Part shown: positions 9,491-17,023 of the stretch, one piece after another | Layout of the letters: every line of letters begins with the position of its first letter | Position numbering within the stretch: position 1 is the stretch's first letter | Assembly (NCBI GenBank): GCA_023433275.1 | Contig: JAEZDN010000047.1 | Coordinates: 7,580 to 71,579 of the forward strand | Direction of reading: 5' to 3' | DNA from: Verrucomicrobiota bacterium | GTDB lineage: Bacteria > Verrucomicrobiota > Verrucomicrobiia > Opitutales > Opitutaceae | DNA length: 64,000 nucleotides | The notes under the pieces: generated by a model | The model's input: the letters and a program-made list of their open reading frames with translations, nothing else | Told to the model about the DNA's origin: nothing | Databases searched by the model: none | Made by a program: the position numbers and the translations under genes

Positions 9491-9970
9491 CGACGCCAAA
9501 CTGGCCCACTAGAGCGATCGTCATCCTAAGCCATGCTAAGGATCCAAGTGGAAAGGACAGACGCACGCCGACTGCGTGAATCCTATCCTGACGTCGTCTT
9601 AAACATTTTGACCGGAGCGTTCCGCCGGAGAAGCGGGCTTGAGCGAAGGATAGGCCAGTTGCAGGCTGATGACGCGGCCATCGCCGATCCGGACAGTGAG
9701 CTTTCCAGCGGTTTTGCTACGTGCCTAACTTTTGCGTCCTGCGAATTGATGCCGCGAGATGAGGAGGTGATGATGGTGTTCGCGGGTCAGCTGCAATACT
9801 TCGCGGACTTCTACCGGTTTCAGGGCTGCCATCCGCGCTATGAAGAGGTCGCACGACCAGAGCTTGGGCGTGCCGGAGTACTAGAAAGCGGTGAATTGAA
9901 CGTGATCAACCGTTGACTGGAGGGCGGGTAGCTCCATGGCCGGCCCGCGCTAGCTTTAACCACTTACCCC
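9491..9970. other. Intergenic region with a degenerate family A repeat and possible gene remnant
   Basis: A decayed family A element (GTCATCCTAAGCC ... ATCCTATCCTGACG) spans about 9520-9600. The rest reads, on the minus strand, as short protein-like pieces interrupted by stops (for example GKLTVRIGDGRVISLQLAYP near 9612-9712). This suggests an eroded gene that I cannot identify. The plus-strand frame 9533-9916 begins inside the repeat and is not believed. Confidence 0.4.
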
Positions 9971-11056
9971 ATGAAGCTCGGGCTCGGTCTTTACCGTCAC
10001 ATGCTCGCGCCGGAAAACTTCGCGTTCGCGAAGCAAGCCGGCGCGACGCACATCGTTGCGCATCTTGTGGACTATTTTCGGGGCGGTGCCGGACATTCGG
10101 CGGGCGACGATCAGCCGCTCGGGACGGATTGGGGGTGGGGGCTCGCGGGCGATCCCGACAAGCTTTGGACGCAGGAAGAACTCACGACACTCCGCCACAA
10201 CATCGAGGCGGCGGGACTGAAACTCGAGGCGATCGAGAACTTCGATCCGGCGCACTGGGGCGACATCCTGCTCGATGGACCGCGCCGCGCGCAGCACATC
10301 GAGAACGTGAAGACGATCGTTCGCCGCATGGGCCGGGCGGGCATCCCGATCATGGGTTATAATTTTTCCATCGCGGGCGTCGCTGGTCGCACCAAGGGCA
10401 ACTACGCCCGCGGCGACGCCCCCTCGGTCGGCATGGAAGGTCCTTACGATTTGCCGATGCCCAACGGGCTGGTCTGGAACATGGTCGTCGATCCCACCGC
10501 ACCGGCGCGCAGCACGGGCACGATCCCGTCCGCGACGCATGAGCAGCTTTGGTCGCGACTCCAGCGGTTCTTGGACGAGGTGCTGCCCGTCGCCGAGGAA
10601 GCCGGCGTGCGTCTGGCGCTGCATCCCGACGATCCGCCGATGCCGTTCATCCGCGGCCAGCCGCGCCTCGTTTATCAACCGTCGCTCTACCAGAAAGTCA
10701 TCGACCTCAACCCGAGCCCCGCGAACCGGCTCGAGTTCTGCGTCGGTTCGCTCGCGGAAATGACCGAGGGTGACATCTACGACGTGGTCGACCAGTACAG
10801 CCGCCAACACCGCATCGGCTACGTGCACTTGCGGAACGTCCGTGACAAGGTCCCCCACTACAAGGAGACCTTCATCGACGATGGGGAAGTCGACGTGTTG
10901 CGTGTGCTGGCGATCCTGAAGCGGAATGGTTTCGAAGGCGTCATTATTCCCGACCATGCCCCGCAGATGAGTTGCGCCGCCCCCTGGCATGCCGGCATGG
11001 CTTTCGCGCTCGGATTCATGAAGGCCGGGATCATGAGTTTGGAGGGGAAGCGGTGA
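9971..11056 (+). CDS. uxuA: Mannonate dehydratase (UxuA family)
   Basis: This enzyme dehydrates D-mannonate to 2-keto-3-deoxygluconate in hexuronate breakdown. The 361 residues match the family length. The metal site of this TIM-barrel family is visible: H218 in HPDDPP, C257 in EFCVGS, H286 in VHLRN and D328 in DHAP. It is the first gene of a block that continues with corrinoid methyl-transfer genes and ends with an SDR oxidoreductase that could supply mannonate. Uronate isomerase and KDG kinase/aldolase are not in the window. A distant UxuA-like activity on a modified (for example methylated) sugar acid cannot be excluded. Confidence 0.88.
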   Translation: MKLGLGLYRHMLAPENFAFAKQAGATHIVAHLVDYFRGGAGHSAGDDQPLGTDWGWGLAGDPDKLWTQEELTTLRHNIEAAGLKLEAIENFDPAHWGDILLDGPRRAQHIENVKTIVRRMGRAGIPIMGYNFSIAGVAGRTKGNYARGDAPSVGMEGPYDLPMPNGLVWNMVVDPTAPARSTGTIPSATHEQLWSRLQRFLDEVLPVAEEAGVRLALHPDDPPMPFIRGQPRLVYQPSLYQKVIDLNPSPANRLEFCVGSLAEMTEGDIYDVVDQYSRQHRIGYVHLRNVRDKVPHYKETFIDDGEVDVLRVLAILKRNGFEGVIIPDHAPQMSCAAPWHAGMAFALGFMKAGIMSLEGKR

Positions 11057-11080
11057 TTTCGGATCGTCGCATTTCCCCCT

Positions 11081-11156
11081 GTGGGCGGGATGCCCTCACC
11101 CCGCGGGTCTTCAGCAACGTGGCCCATGCCTCGCGGGGTGAGGGCACCCCGCCCAC
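11081..11156. repeat. Long hairpin between uxuA and corrinoid activator gene
   Basis: A 25-nt arm at 11081-11105 (GTGGGCGGG...CACCCCGCG) pairs with 11132-11156 at 24 of 25 positions around a 26-nt loop. The words GTGGGCGGGATGCC also recur at the 3' end of the next gene. It is probably a dispersed repeat. There is no T-tract, so it is not a classical terminator, but it could weaken read-through. Confidence 0.8.
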
Positions 11157-11180
11157 AACAAACCGGAGCGGGCCGGGGTC

Positions 11181-12830
11181 ATGAGCGTCGAACTCCATTT
11201 CAATTCCATCGTCACCGAGGCCGCGCCCGGCACCTCGCTGTTCACGTATGGCGAGAAGCTCGGGATCCCCGTGCCGACCTCGTGCAACAAGCAGGGCAAA
11301 TGCAAGGAGTGCGTGGTCGAGGTCGCCGAGGGCATGGATTGTCTCTCGAAACCCGGTCCGGAGGAGAAACACCTGAAGGGCAACTTCCGCCTCTCGTGCT
11401 GCGCGCGCATCGCGGTGGAGCAGGGGACCGTGCGCTGCTCCACCATGCGGCGCGGCACGATGAAGATCGAGAAGCACGCTTTCGAGCTGCCCACCGCTCA
11501 GCGAACCTGGAAATTGGATCCCGCGGTCACGCGCGAGGGCGACCGCATCCTGCTCGACGGAGAGGAAATTGATCGGGGCACCGGTCCGCTGCACGGCCTG
11601 GCCATCGATCTTGGTACGACGACAGTCGTCATCCGCCTGCTCAACCTCGAGACCGGCGAGGTCATCGCCGACTCCTCCTTCGAGAACCCGCAGCGCTTCG
11701 GCGGTTCCGATGTGATGGCGCGGATCCAGTACGACACCGAGGATCGCACCAAGACCCTGCAGCGCACGCTCGTCGGCTACATGAGCCGCGCGATCACGGA
11801 ACTGCCGGTCGATCCCCGTTCGATCTACGAGGTCATCATCGCCGGCAATTCGACGATGCGGGACATGTTCTTCCGCCTCTCCGTCTATTCAATTGGCCAG
11901 AGTCCGTATCAATCGCTGACGGAACTGGAAATTGCCGAGGGCAAGCGCACGACCACGAGCCTTTCCGACACCGCGCGCCGGCTCGGCCTGCCGATCCATC
12001 CCAAGGCGCGGGTCCACGGCCTGCCGATCATCAGCGGCCACGTCGGCGCCGACGCCGCCGCCTGCATGCTCGCGATCGACATCGCGAACGAGGAGCGCAC
12101 CGTCGCCGTCATGGACATCGGCACGAACACCGAGCTGATTGTCGGCAACAAGCACAAGGTACTCGCCGCGTCCTGTCCCGCCGGGCCGGCCTTCGAAGGT
12201 GGACAAATCTCCTGCGGCATGCCCGGCCTGCCGGGCGCCATCGAGAAAGTTGTGATCCACGACGACGGCCGCGTGGCGTCCCGCGTGATCGGCGACGTGC
12301 CACCGGAGGGCCTGTGTGGCTCGGGGCTGGTGGATCTGCTCAGCGAATTGCTGCGCACCGGTCGCATGAACGAGCTCGGTCGCTTCGAGGAAGCCGGCCA
12401 GGATTTCGTGGTCGCAACCGGTGGTGACCGCCCCGTCACCTTCAACGAGAGCGACGTCAACGCGCTGGCCCAGGCCAAGGGAGCCAACGTCGCGGGGCTG
12501 CAGATCGCGTTCGCCGAGTACGGCATCGATTATGCGCAACTCGACGTGTTTTACCTCGCCGGCGGATTTGGACGTCATCTGGATCTTGAATCCTCGAAGC
12601 GCATTGGCCTGATTCCCAACCTGCCAACGGACAAGATCGTGCAAGTCGGCAACGCTTCCGTGGAAGGAGCGTGCATCGCGCTTCTTTCCCGCACCAAGCG
12701 CGCCGAACTGGAAGAGCTGGTGAAGCGCGTGCAGCATTGCCGCCTCGAGACGCATCCGGGCTTTTTCGATTATTTTGTCGAGGGCTGCCAGTTCGCGCCG
12801 GTGGGCGGGATGCCAACATCGAATGGCTAG
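11181..12830 (+). CDS. RACo-like corrinoid activation protein ([2Fe-2S] + ASKHA, DUF4445)
   Basis: This is an ATP-dependent reductive activator that returns inactive Co(II) corrinoid protein to Co(I). Residues 1-80 form a plant-type [2Fe-2S] ferredoxin domain with C35, C41 and C44 (C-x5-C-x2-C) and C73 or C74. The ASKHA part begins at AIDLGTTT (residue 141), with the second phosphate loop DIGTNTELIVG and the adenosine loop AGGFGRHLD. The length of 549 residues is slightly shorter than typical RACo (about 600-640). It is followed by a MetH-activation-like gene and the methyltransferase genes. The last codons (PVGGMPTSNG) coincide with a copy of the repeat word GTGGGCGGGATGCC, so the native C-terminus may have been replaced. 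Confidence 0.88.
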   Translation: MSVELHFNSIVTEAAPGTSLFTYGEKLGIPVPTSCNKQGKCKECVVEVAEGMDCLSKPGPEEKHLKGNFRLSCCARIAVEQGTVRCSTMRRGTMKIEKHAFELPTAQRTWKLDPAVTREGDRILLDGEEIDRGTGPLHGLAIDLGTTTVVIRLLNLETGEVIADSSFENPQRFGGSDVMARIQYDTEDRTKTLQRTLVGYMSRAITELPVDPRSIYEVIIAGNSTMRDMFFRLSVYSIGQSPYQSLTELEIAEGKRTTTSLSDTARRLGLPIHPKARVHGLPIISGHVGADAAACMLAIDIANEERTVAVMDIGTNTELIVGNKHKVLAASCPAGPAFEGGQISCGMPGLPGAIEKVVIHDDGRVASRVIGDVPPEGLCGSGLVDLLSELLRTGRMNELGRFEEAGQDFVVATGGDRPVTFNESDVNALAQAKGANVAGLQIAFAEYGIDYAQLDVFYLAGGFGRHLDLESSKRIGLIPNLPTDKIVQVGNASVEGACIALLSRTKRAELEELVKRVQHCRLETHPGFFDYFVEGCQFAPVGGMPTSNG

Positions 12831-13054
12831 TCCGATCGTTTCACCTTCGAGTATGTCCTCCCCACACAGCCCTCTTCATCCGGAACCATGCAAATGGAGC
12901 GCGATTCCGCAGCGTGCGCGGTCGAACCGTTCGGTTGTTGGGGCGTGGCTCGTCCACGCCCTCGGCTCCCGCTGCGAGAAAGGGCGTGGTCAAGCCACGC
13001 CCCTACATAAAACCTCGCGTCAGCGAGGATCGGCATGAAGCAACGCGTGTAGCC
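12831..13054. repeat. Spacer holding a family B repeat (about 12900-13012)
   Basis: GGGGCGTGGCTCGTCCACGCCC and GGGCGTGGTCAAGCCACGCCCC flank a CGGCTCCCGCTGCGAGAAA centre. Similar composite units occur at 30680-30775, 58262-58352 (reverse) and 63574-63672. Their shared flanks (for example GCGGTCGAACSGTTCGGTTGT) show that the element is longer than the two hairpins. Confidence 0.75.
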
Positions 13055-14305
13055 ATGGAAATCCACGACACGCAGCCCGACTACCAGGTGCAGGACGCCG
13101 AATTCCTGCGCTTGCTCGGCTATCCCGCCGGCCACGAGCCGGGCGCGCGGGTGCGTGAACTGATGGCATGGGCGCGCGCCTGGTACGGCGAGCACGGGCG
13201 GCCGTGGGTTTACCTGCGACGCGTGGAGTTCCAAACGGACGCCGAGCAGCTTCGCCTGGATGGCGTGGCCTTTGACTCGCCGCGCCTGCACGAGCACCTG
13301 CGCCAACACGACGCCCGCAGCGCCGTCCTGCTTGCGGTGAGTGCGGGCCGGGAGTGCGAGGAACACGCGCGCGCTCTGTGGAACGAGGGGAAACCGGACG
13401 AGTATTTCTTCCTGGAAATCTTTGGCTCCGCCGTCGTCGAGGATCTCGTGGCGCGGACCAGCGGACGCGTTTGCGATCTGGCGGCGCCCGAAGGCCTGAT
13501 GGCGATCCGGCACTACAGCCCGGGCTACACCGGTTGGGATGTTTCCGAACAGCCCAAGCTCCTCAGCCTGATCGCCCGCGGCATGAGCGCATCGTTCCCG
13601 GGACCGCTTGAAGTGCTGTCGAGCGGCATGCTGCGGCCGAAGAAATCGCTGCTGGCTGTGTTCGGCCTCGCGCCGGCCTCGGCGCGCTTGTCCGCCGCGG
13701 CGACCGATGCCCCCTGTGTGAACTGTTCCTTTGCTCCCTGTCGCTACCGGCGCGCGCCCTATCGCCATGACGTAGGTCCGGTCTCCGACCGGACTCCGGG
13801 CGGCCAGTCACAGGCTGGCCCTGCTGCCCCCCGCTACACCGTCAACGCGCGGGCCTTGCGCAAATGGGCCGCCGAGCGCATCAGCCTCACGCCGCAGGCC
13901 GACGGTTCCCTCGAGGCCGTGTTCCGCTTTGACGGCACCACGTGTTCACACCAGCCGCTGGCCTTTGATTACCGCGTGCGCCTCAGCGGGCCGGTGTCCG
14001 GCAACGTCATCCTCGAAACGTCCTGCGTGCCCGCGCCCGACGACGAGGGCCACAAGCTCACCTGTTCCTACCTCGCCGACGGCACGGATCACCTCCGGGA
14101 GATCGCCAGCGACCGCCCGCTGCTCGGCCGCCCGCTCGACGAGGTTTTCACCTGGGCACGAACGTCCGCTCCCTCCGGATGTCACTGCGCGCCCGACAGC
14201 CGGCTGCACAAATGGGGCCTCGCCCTCGAGGCCATCCATTACGCCCTGAGCCAGGCCAATTCCCAGACCCCAGATCCCAAACCCCAAGCCCTGCATTTAT
14301 GCTGA
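13055..14305 (+). CDS. MetH activation-domain-like protein with Cys cluster; putative corrinoid reactivation factor
   Basis: Residues 10-205 resemble the S-adenosylmethionine-binding reactivation domain of B12-dependent methionine synthase: LGYP, SAGRECEEHA, GSAVVED, then IRHYSPGYTGWD (151-162) and MLRPKKSLLAVFG. A Cys motif C221-x2-C224-x4-C229 follows and could bind an Fe-S cluster. Residues 239-260 (VGPVSDRTPGGQSQAGPAAP) are encoded by an in-frame copy of a dispersed hairpin repeat. The C-terminal 150 residues form an unrecognised domain with five more Cys. The tail QTPDPKPQALHLC is low-complexity repeat DNA. The ATG at 13055 was chosen because the longer open frame upstream runs through a family B repeat. 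The stop overlaps the next start. Reductive methylation or repair of the corrinoid protein is inferred. Confidence 0.7.
   Translation: MEIHDTQPDYQVQDAEFLRLLGYPAGHEPGARVRELMAWARAWYGEHGRPWVYLRRVEFQTDAEQLRLDGVAFDSPRLHEHLRQHDARSAVLLAVSAGRECEEHARALWNEGKPDEYFFLEIFGSAVVEDLVARTSGRVCDLAAPEGLMAIRHYSPGYTGWDVSEQPKLLSLIARGMSASFPGPLEVLSSGMLRPKKSLLAVFGLAPASARLSAAATDAPCVNCSFAPCRYRRAPYRHDVGPVSDRTPGGQSQAGPAAPRYTVNARALRKWAAERISLTPQADGSLEAVFRFDGTTCSHQPLAFDYRVRLSGPVSGNVILETSCVPAPDDEGHKLTCSYLADGTDHLREIASDRPLLGRPLDEVFTWARTSAPSGCHCAPDSRLHKWGLALEAIHYALSQANSQTPDPKPQALHLC
13771..13836. repeat. Hairpin repeat inserted in frame in a coding sequence
   Basis: Two hairpins lie side by side: TCCGGTC/GACCGGA at about 13776-13794 and GGCCAG/CTGGCC at about 13801-13819. 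Similar paired hairpins occur between genes at 16958-17008. The insertion keeps the reading frame of the MetH-activation-like gene. Confidence 0.65.
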
Positions 14306-14628
14306 AACTCTGTGACATCAATCCCGCCGCCACGGAAAAACTTCCGCCCGCCTTCACCGACAAGTCCGGCATCGGTGTTCATTACGTGGATGCCTTCATC
14401 AAGCCCATGAACACTGCCCTGCCTGACGGCACGCGGGTCTCATGCAAGCGCCGCGGCCTCAAGGTCACCCTCAAGGTCGGCCTGGCCAAGAAAGGCGACG
14501 GCCTCATGCGGCGCCTGGAGGTGAGCCAGAACCCTGTCGTCATGCTCCAAGCCTGCCTGGCCGAGGCCGCGAAAGCCGCCGGCGTGGAGCTGCAGGTCGG
14601 CGAGAAGGAAATCCTGATCGCGCCGTGA
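14299..14628 (+). CDS. Small conserved-looking protein of the corrinoid cluster, function unknown
   Basis: I do not recognise this 109-residue protein. It has no signal peptide or membrane segment. It is basic in the middle (SCKRRGLKVTLKVGLAKKG) and ends in a short beta-like stretch (GVELQVGEKEILIAP). Its ATG overlaps the last codons and stop of the preceding gene, so translation is probably coupled. The UroD-family methyltransferase gene follows 135 bp later. Its position suggests an accessory part of the methyl-transfer system, such as a chaperone or adaptor; this is inference only. Confidence 0.65.
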   Translation: MLKLCDINPAATEKLPPAFTDKSGIGVHYVDAFIKPMNTALPDGTRVSCKRRGLKVTLKVGLAKKGDGLMRRLEVSQNPVVMLQACLAEAAKAAGVELQVGEKEILIAP

Positions 14629-14763
14629 GGAGCCGACATTCCAAACGCCAAAAGCCAAACTCCAAACCAACAGCCCGGACAATGAAGGAGCCTGCTTGCA
14701 GGCGATGTTTTTAACCGTCCCGCCCCCATAACCCCCAACCGTAACCCTTAACTCCCCCCCACC
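14629..14763. other. Low-complexity A/C-rich spacer
   Basis: Runs such as CCAAACGCCAAAAGCCAAACTCCAAA and AACCCCCAACCGTAACCC fill the gap before the methyltransferase start. A GAGCCTGCTTGCAGGCGA hairpin lies at about 14688-14706. No gene is seen. Confidence 0.5.
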
Positions 14764-15828
14764 ATGACACCCGCCCAATGGGACATCTTCAAACGCGCCG
14801 CCCGCATGGAAAAACTCAGCAAGGTGCCGATGGCCATGATCATCGACAGCCCCTGGATCCCCGGCTACGTCGGCGTAAAGCACATGGACTTCTTCCTGGA
14901 CCCGCAGCTGTGGTTCCAGTCGCACCTGAAGATCCATCAGGAGTTTCCTGACATCATCTTCGTCCCGGGCTGGTGGCTGGAATACGGCATGGCCGCCGAG
15001 CCATCCGTCCTCGGCTCCAAGATCAAGTTCTGGCAGGACAACACCCCGAGCGAGTACCACATGCTCTTCAACATCGAGGACGTGGACAAGCTGCCGGAGT
15101 ACGAGGTCGAGGCGGATGCCTTCATGGCGATGACCCTCCATCGCCTGCGCATGCAGCGCCAGCAGGTGCTCGACACCGGTGAGATCTTCACGATGGCCAC
15201 CGCGCGCGGCCCGATGTGCACCGCCGGCTTTGCCCGCAACACCAGCGACTTCATGATCGACCTGGTGGAGAAGCCCGAGTGGGCGCACAAGCTCCTCGAT
15301 CTTTGCACGCGCTTGATCATCGACTGGCTGAAAGCGCAGGTAAAGGCCATGGGCCCGACGGTGGAAGGTATCTTCATCCTCGACGACATCGTCGGTTTCG
15401 TGAACGAGGAACATTATCAGGAGTTCTGTCACCCGTACCTGAAGCGCATCTGCGACGCGTTCCCGAAGGACTGGGTTAAGCTCTACCACAACGACGCCTC
15501 CATCGAGGCCTGCCTCGAGCATCTGCCGGACGTTGGGTTCAACATGCTCAACTGGGGCAAGCAAACCGACATCGCCGACGTGAAGGCGCGCGTGGGCGAC
15601 CGCATTTGCCTCATGGGCAATGTTAATCCCCTCGAGGTCGGCGTGCGCGGCACGCCCGAGGAGGTGCGCGAGGCCACGCTCGATGTGCTCGAGAAGGGCG
15701 CCAACAACGGCAAGGGCCTGGTGCTCTCCGTCGGCGGCGGCACCAGCCCCGGCATGCCGCGGCAGAACATCGTGGCGATGAAGGCCGCGCTCGACGAATT
15801 CAACAAGGCGCACTTCGGCAGCGCGTGA
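14764..15828 (+). CDS. Uroporphyrinogen-decarboxylase-family (MtaA/VdmB-like) corrinoid methyltransferase
   Basis: This 354-residue protein has the UroD/MtaA fold. Landmarks are WWLEYGMAAEPSVLG, the mid-protein GIFILDDIVGFV, LYHNDAS and the C-terminal GNVNPLEVGVRGTPEEV signature of the family. The family contains both true heme enzymes and methyltransferases that move a methyl group between a substrate and a corrinoid protein. The adjacent corrinoid protein, pterin methyltransferase and activator make a methyltransferase role far more likely. I propose it as the substrate-specific component (MT1). Known relatives in that role act on methoxy-aromatics such as vanillate. The substrate here is not evident from sequence. 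Confidence 0.82.
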   Translation: MTPAQWDIFKRAARMEKLSKVPMAMIIDSPWIPGYVGVKHMDFFLDPQLWFQSHLKIHQEFPDIIFVPGWWLEYGMAAEPSVLGSKIKFWQDNTPSEYHMLFNIEDVDKLPEYEVEADAFMAMTLHRLRMQRQQVLDTGEIFTMATARGPMCTAGFARNTSDFMIDLVEKPEWAHKLLDLCTRLIIDWLKAQVKAMGPTVEGIFILDDIVGFVNEEHYQEFCHPYLKRICDAFPKDWVKLYHNDASIEACLEHLPDVGFNMLNWGKQTDIADVKARVGDRICLMGNVNPLEVGVRGTPEEVREATLDVLEKGANNGKGLVLSVGGGTSPGMPRQNIVAMKAALDEFNKAHFGSA

Positions 15829-15979
15829 TTCTCCCTCCTGTAGGGGTCGAGCTCGCTCGATCCTCCGGCGAAGGACCGCGCAAGCGCGGCCCCTACCACC
15901 TAAGAACCAGCCCCCAGACCCAAGATCCCAGATCCCAGCCCCCAGAGCCAAGACCCCAGACCCAGACCCCCATCTTCCC
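15829..15979. repeat. Family D hairpin repeat followed by CCAGA/CCCAGA low-complexity tract
   Basis: TGTAGGGGTCGAGCTCGCTC ... GACCGCGCAAGCGCGGCCCCTACC (15839-15898) is a two-hairpin element also seen near 26553-26627 and 35768-35826. The next 75 bp are degenerate repeats of CCCAGACCCAAGATCCCAG, like the 3' end of the gene that stops at 14305. Confidence 0.65.
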
Positions 15980-16948
15980 ATGCCAGACTACGCCTTAATG
16001 AACCAATGCATCTACGAGGGCAAAGCCAAGGAGGTCGAGCAATTGACCCAGGCCGCGCTCGCCGAGGGGCCCACCGCGCAGGAAATCCTGTCCGACGGAC
16101 TCATCGCCGGGATGAGTGTTGTCGGCGAGGATTTCAAACACAACATCCTGTACGTCCCCGAGGTGCTCATCGCCGCCCGCGCCATGAAGGCCGGCATGGC
16201 GGTGCTCAAGCCGTTGCTCAGCGCCAAGGGCGCCACCACCTCCGCCACCGGCCGCCTGCTCATGGGCACCGTGCGCGGCGACCTGCACGACATCGGCAAG
16301 AATCTCGTCTGCATGATGGCCGAGGGCGCGGGCTTCGAGGTGAAGGACATCGGCGTCGACCAGAGCGTCGAGAAATTCATGGCGGCGGCGGATGATTTCA
16401 AACCCGACATCATCGGCATGAGCGCCCTGCTCACGACGACGATGACCTACATGAAGACCGTCATCGATGGCTTCGACAAACCGGGCTACGACCACATCAA
16501 AATGGCCATCGGCGGCGCGCCGATCAGCCAGATGTTCGCCGACGAGATCGGCGCCGACGGCTACGGGGCCGACGCCTCGAACGCCGTGGACCTGTTCCTG
16601 TACCTCGTGGGCAAGGGCGCCGCGCCCAAGGCCGCATTGCGCGCGGGGGTGAAGCCAACGGCCAGCGCCGTCGCCGCGGCCCGTCCGGCCAACAATGTTG
16701 TTCAGTTCCAAATCCTCTACTGGCGCAACCTGCCTTCCGCCGTGAAGGTCTGGGACGATTTCGGCGAGGTGAAGATGGACCTGCCGGCCAAATTCGCGGA
16801 CCGCATTGACCGCGAAGCGCAGAAGCTGGGCCTCACGTCCGGCGACGCCTACACCGCCGAACTCAAATGGGGCGAGGAACAATCCCGTCCCGGCGTGCCC
16901 GAGGAGGTGGCGAAGGCGCTCGTGCAGGAGCTCGAAAGCACGCCGTGA
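15980..16948 (+). CDS. Corrinoid (B12-binding) methyl carrier protein with fused C-terminal 'virulence factor'-type domain
   Basis: This is the central methyl carrier. Residues 1-85 are the four-helix cap typical of MtaC/MtbC-like proteins. Residues 90-212 are the Rossmann B12-binding domain with the base-off ligand motif D101-x-H103-D-x-G (GDLHDIGKNLV). Further B12-loop residues (GMSALLTT, IGGAPIS) follow. A Pro/Ala linker leads to a further ~80-residue domain (240-322, beginning VVQFQILYWRNLPSAVKVWDD), which I match from memory to the small 'virulence factor' family (PF13769). That domain is usually a separate gene near such methyltransferases, so the fusion is of interest. Normal length without it would be about 210 residues. 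Confidence 0.87.
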   Translation: MPDYALMNQCIYEGKAKEVEQLTQAALAEGPTAQEILSDGLIAGMSVVGEDFKHNILYVPEVLIAARAMKAGMAVLKPLLSAKGATTSATGRLLMGTVRGDLHDIGKNLVCMMAEGAGFEVKDIGVDQSVEKFMAAADDFKPDIIGMSALLTTTMTYMKTVIDGFDKPGYDHIKMAIGGAPISQMFADEIGADGYGADASNAVDLFLYLVGKGAAPKAALRAGVKPTASAVAAARPANNVVQFQILYWRNLPSAVKVWDDFGEVKMDLPAKFADRIDREAQKLGLTSGDAYTAELKWGEEQSRPGVPEEVAKALVQELESTP

Positions 16949-17023
16949 CCAACCCTTGGAGGGTCGGGCTCCGGCCCGACCGCAGCCAGCCGGGAGACCG
17001 GCCCTCCAGCGAAGCACCACCCC
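16949..17023. repeat. Paired-hairpin repeat (family E)
   Basis: TGGAGGG/CCCTCCA outer arms (16958-17008) enclose GTCGGGC/GCCCGAC and a second small hairpin. It has the same architecture as the insert at 13771-13836. Confidence 0.6.

Noticed and set aside
9533..9916. 127-codon plus-strand open frame
   Set aside because: It begins inside a decayed family A repeat and shows no recognisable motif; the other strand has equally protein-like fragments broken by stops.
12671..13054. Upstream extension of the MetH-activation-like frame
   Set aside because: It overlaps the RACo-like gene and then passes through a family B repeat, so it cannot be conserved protein sequence.
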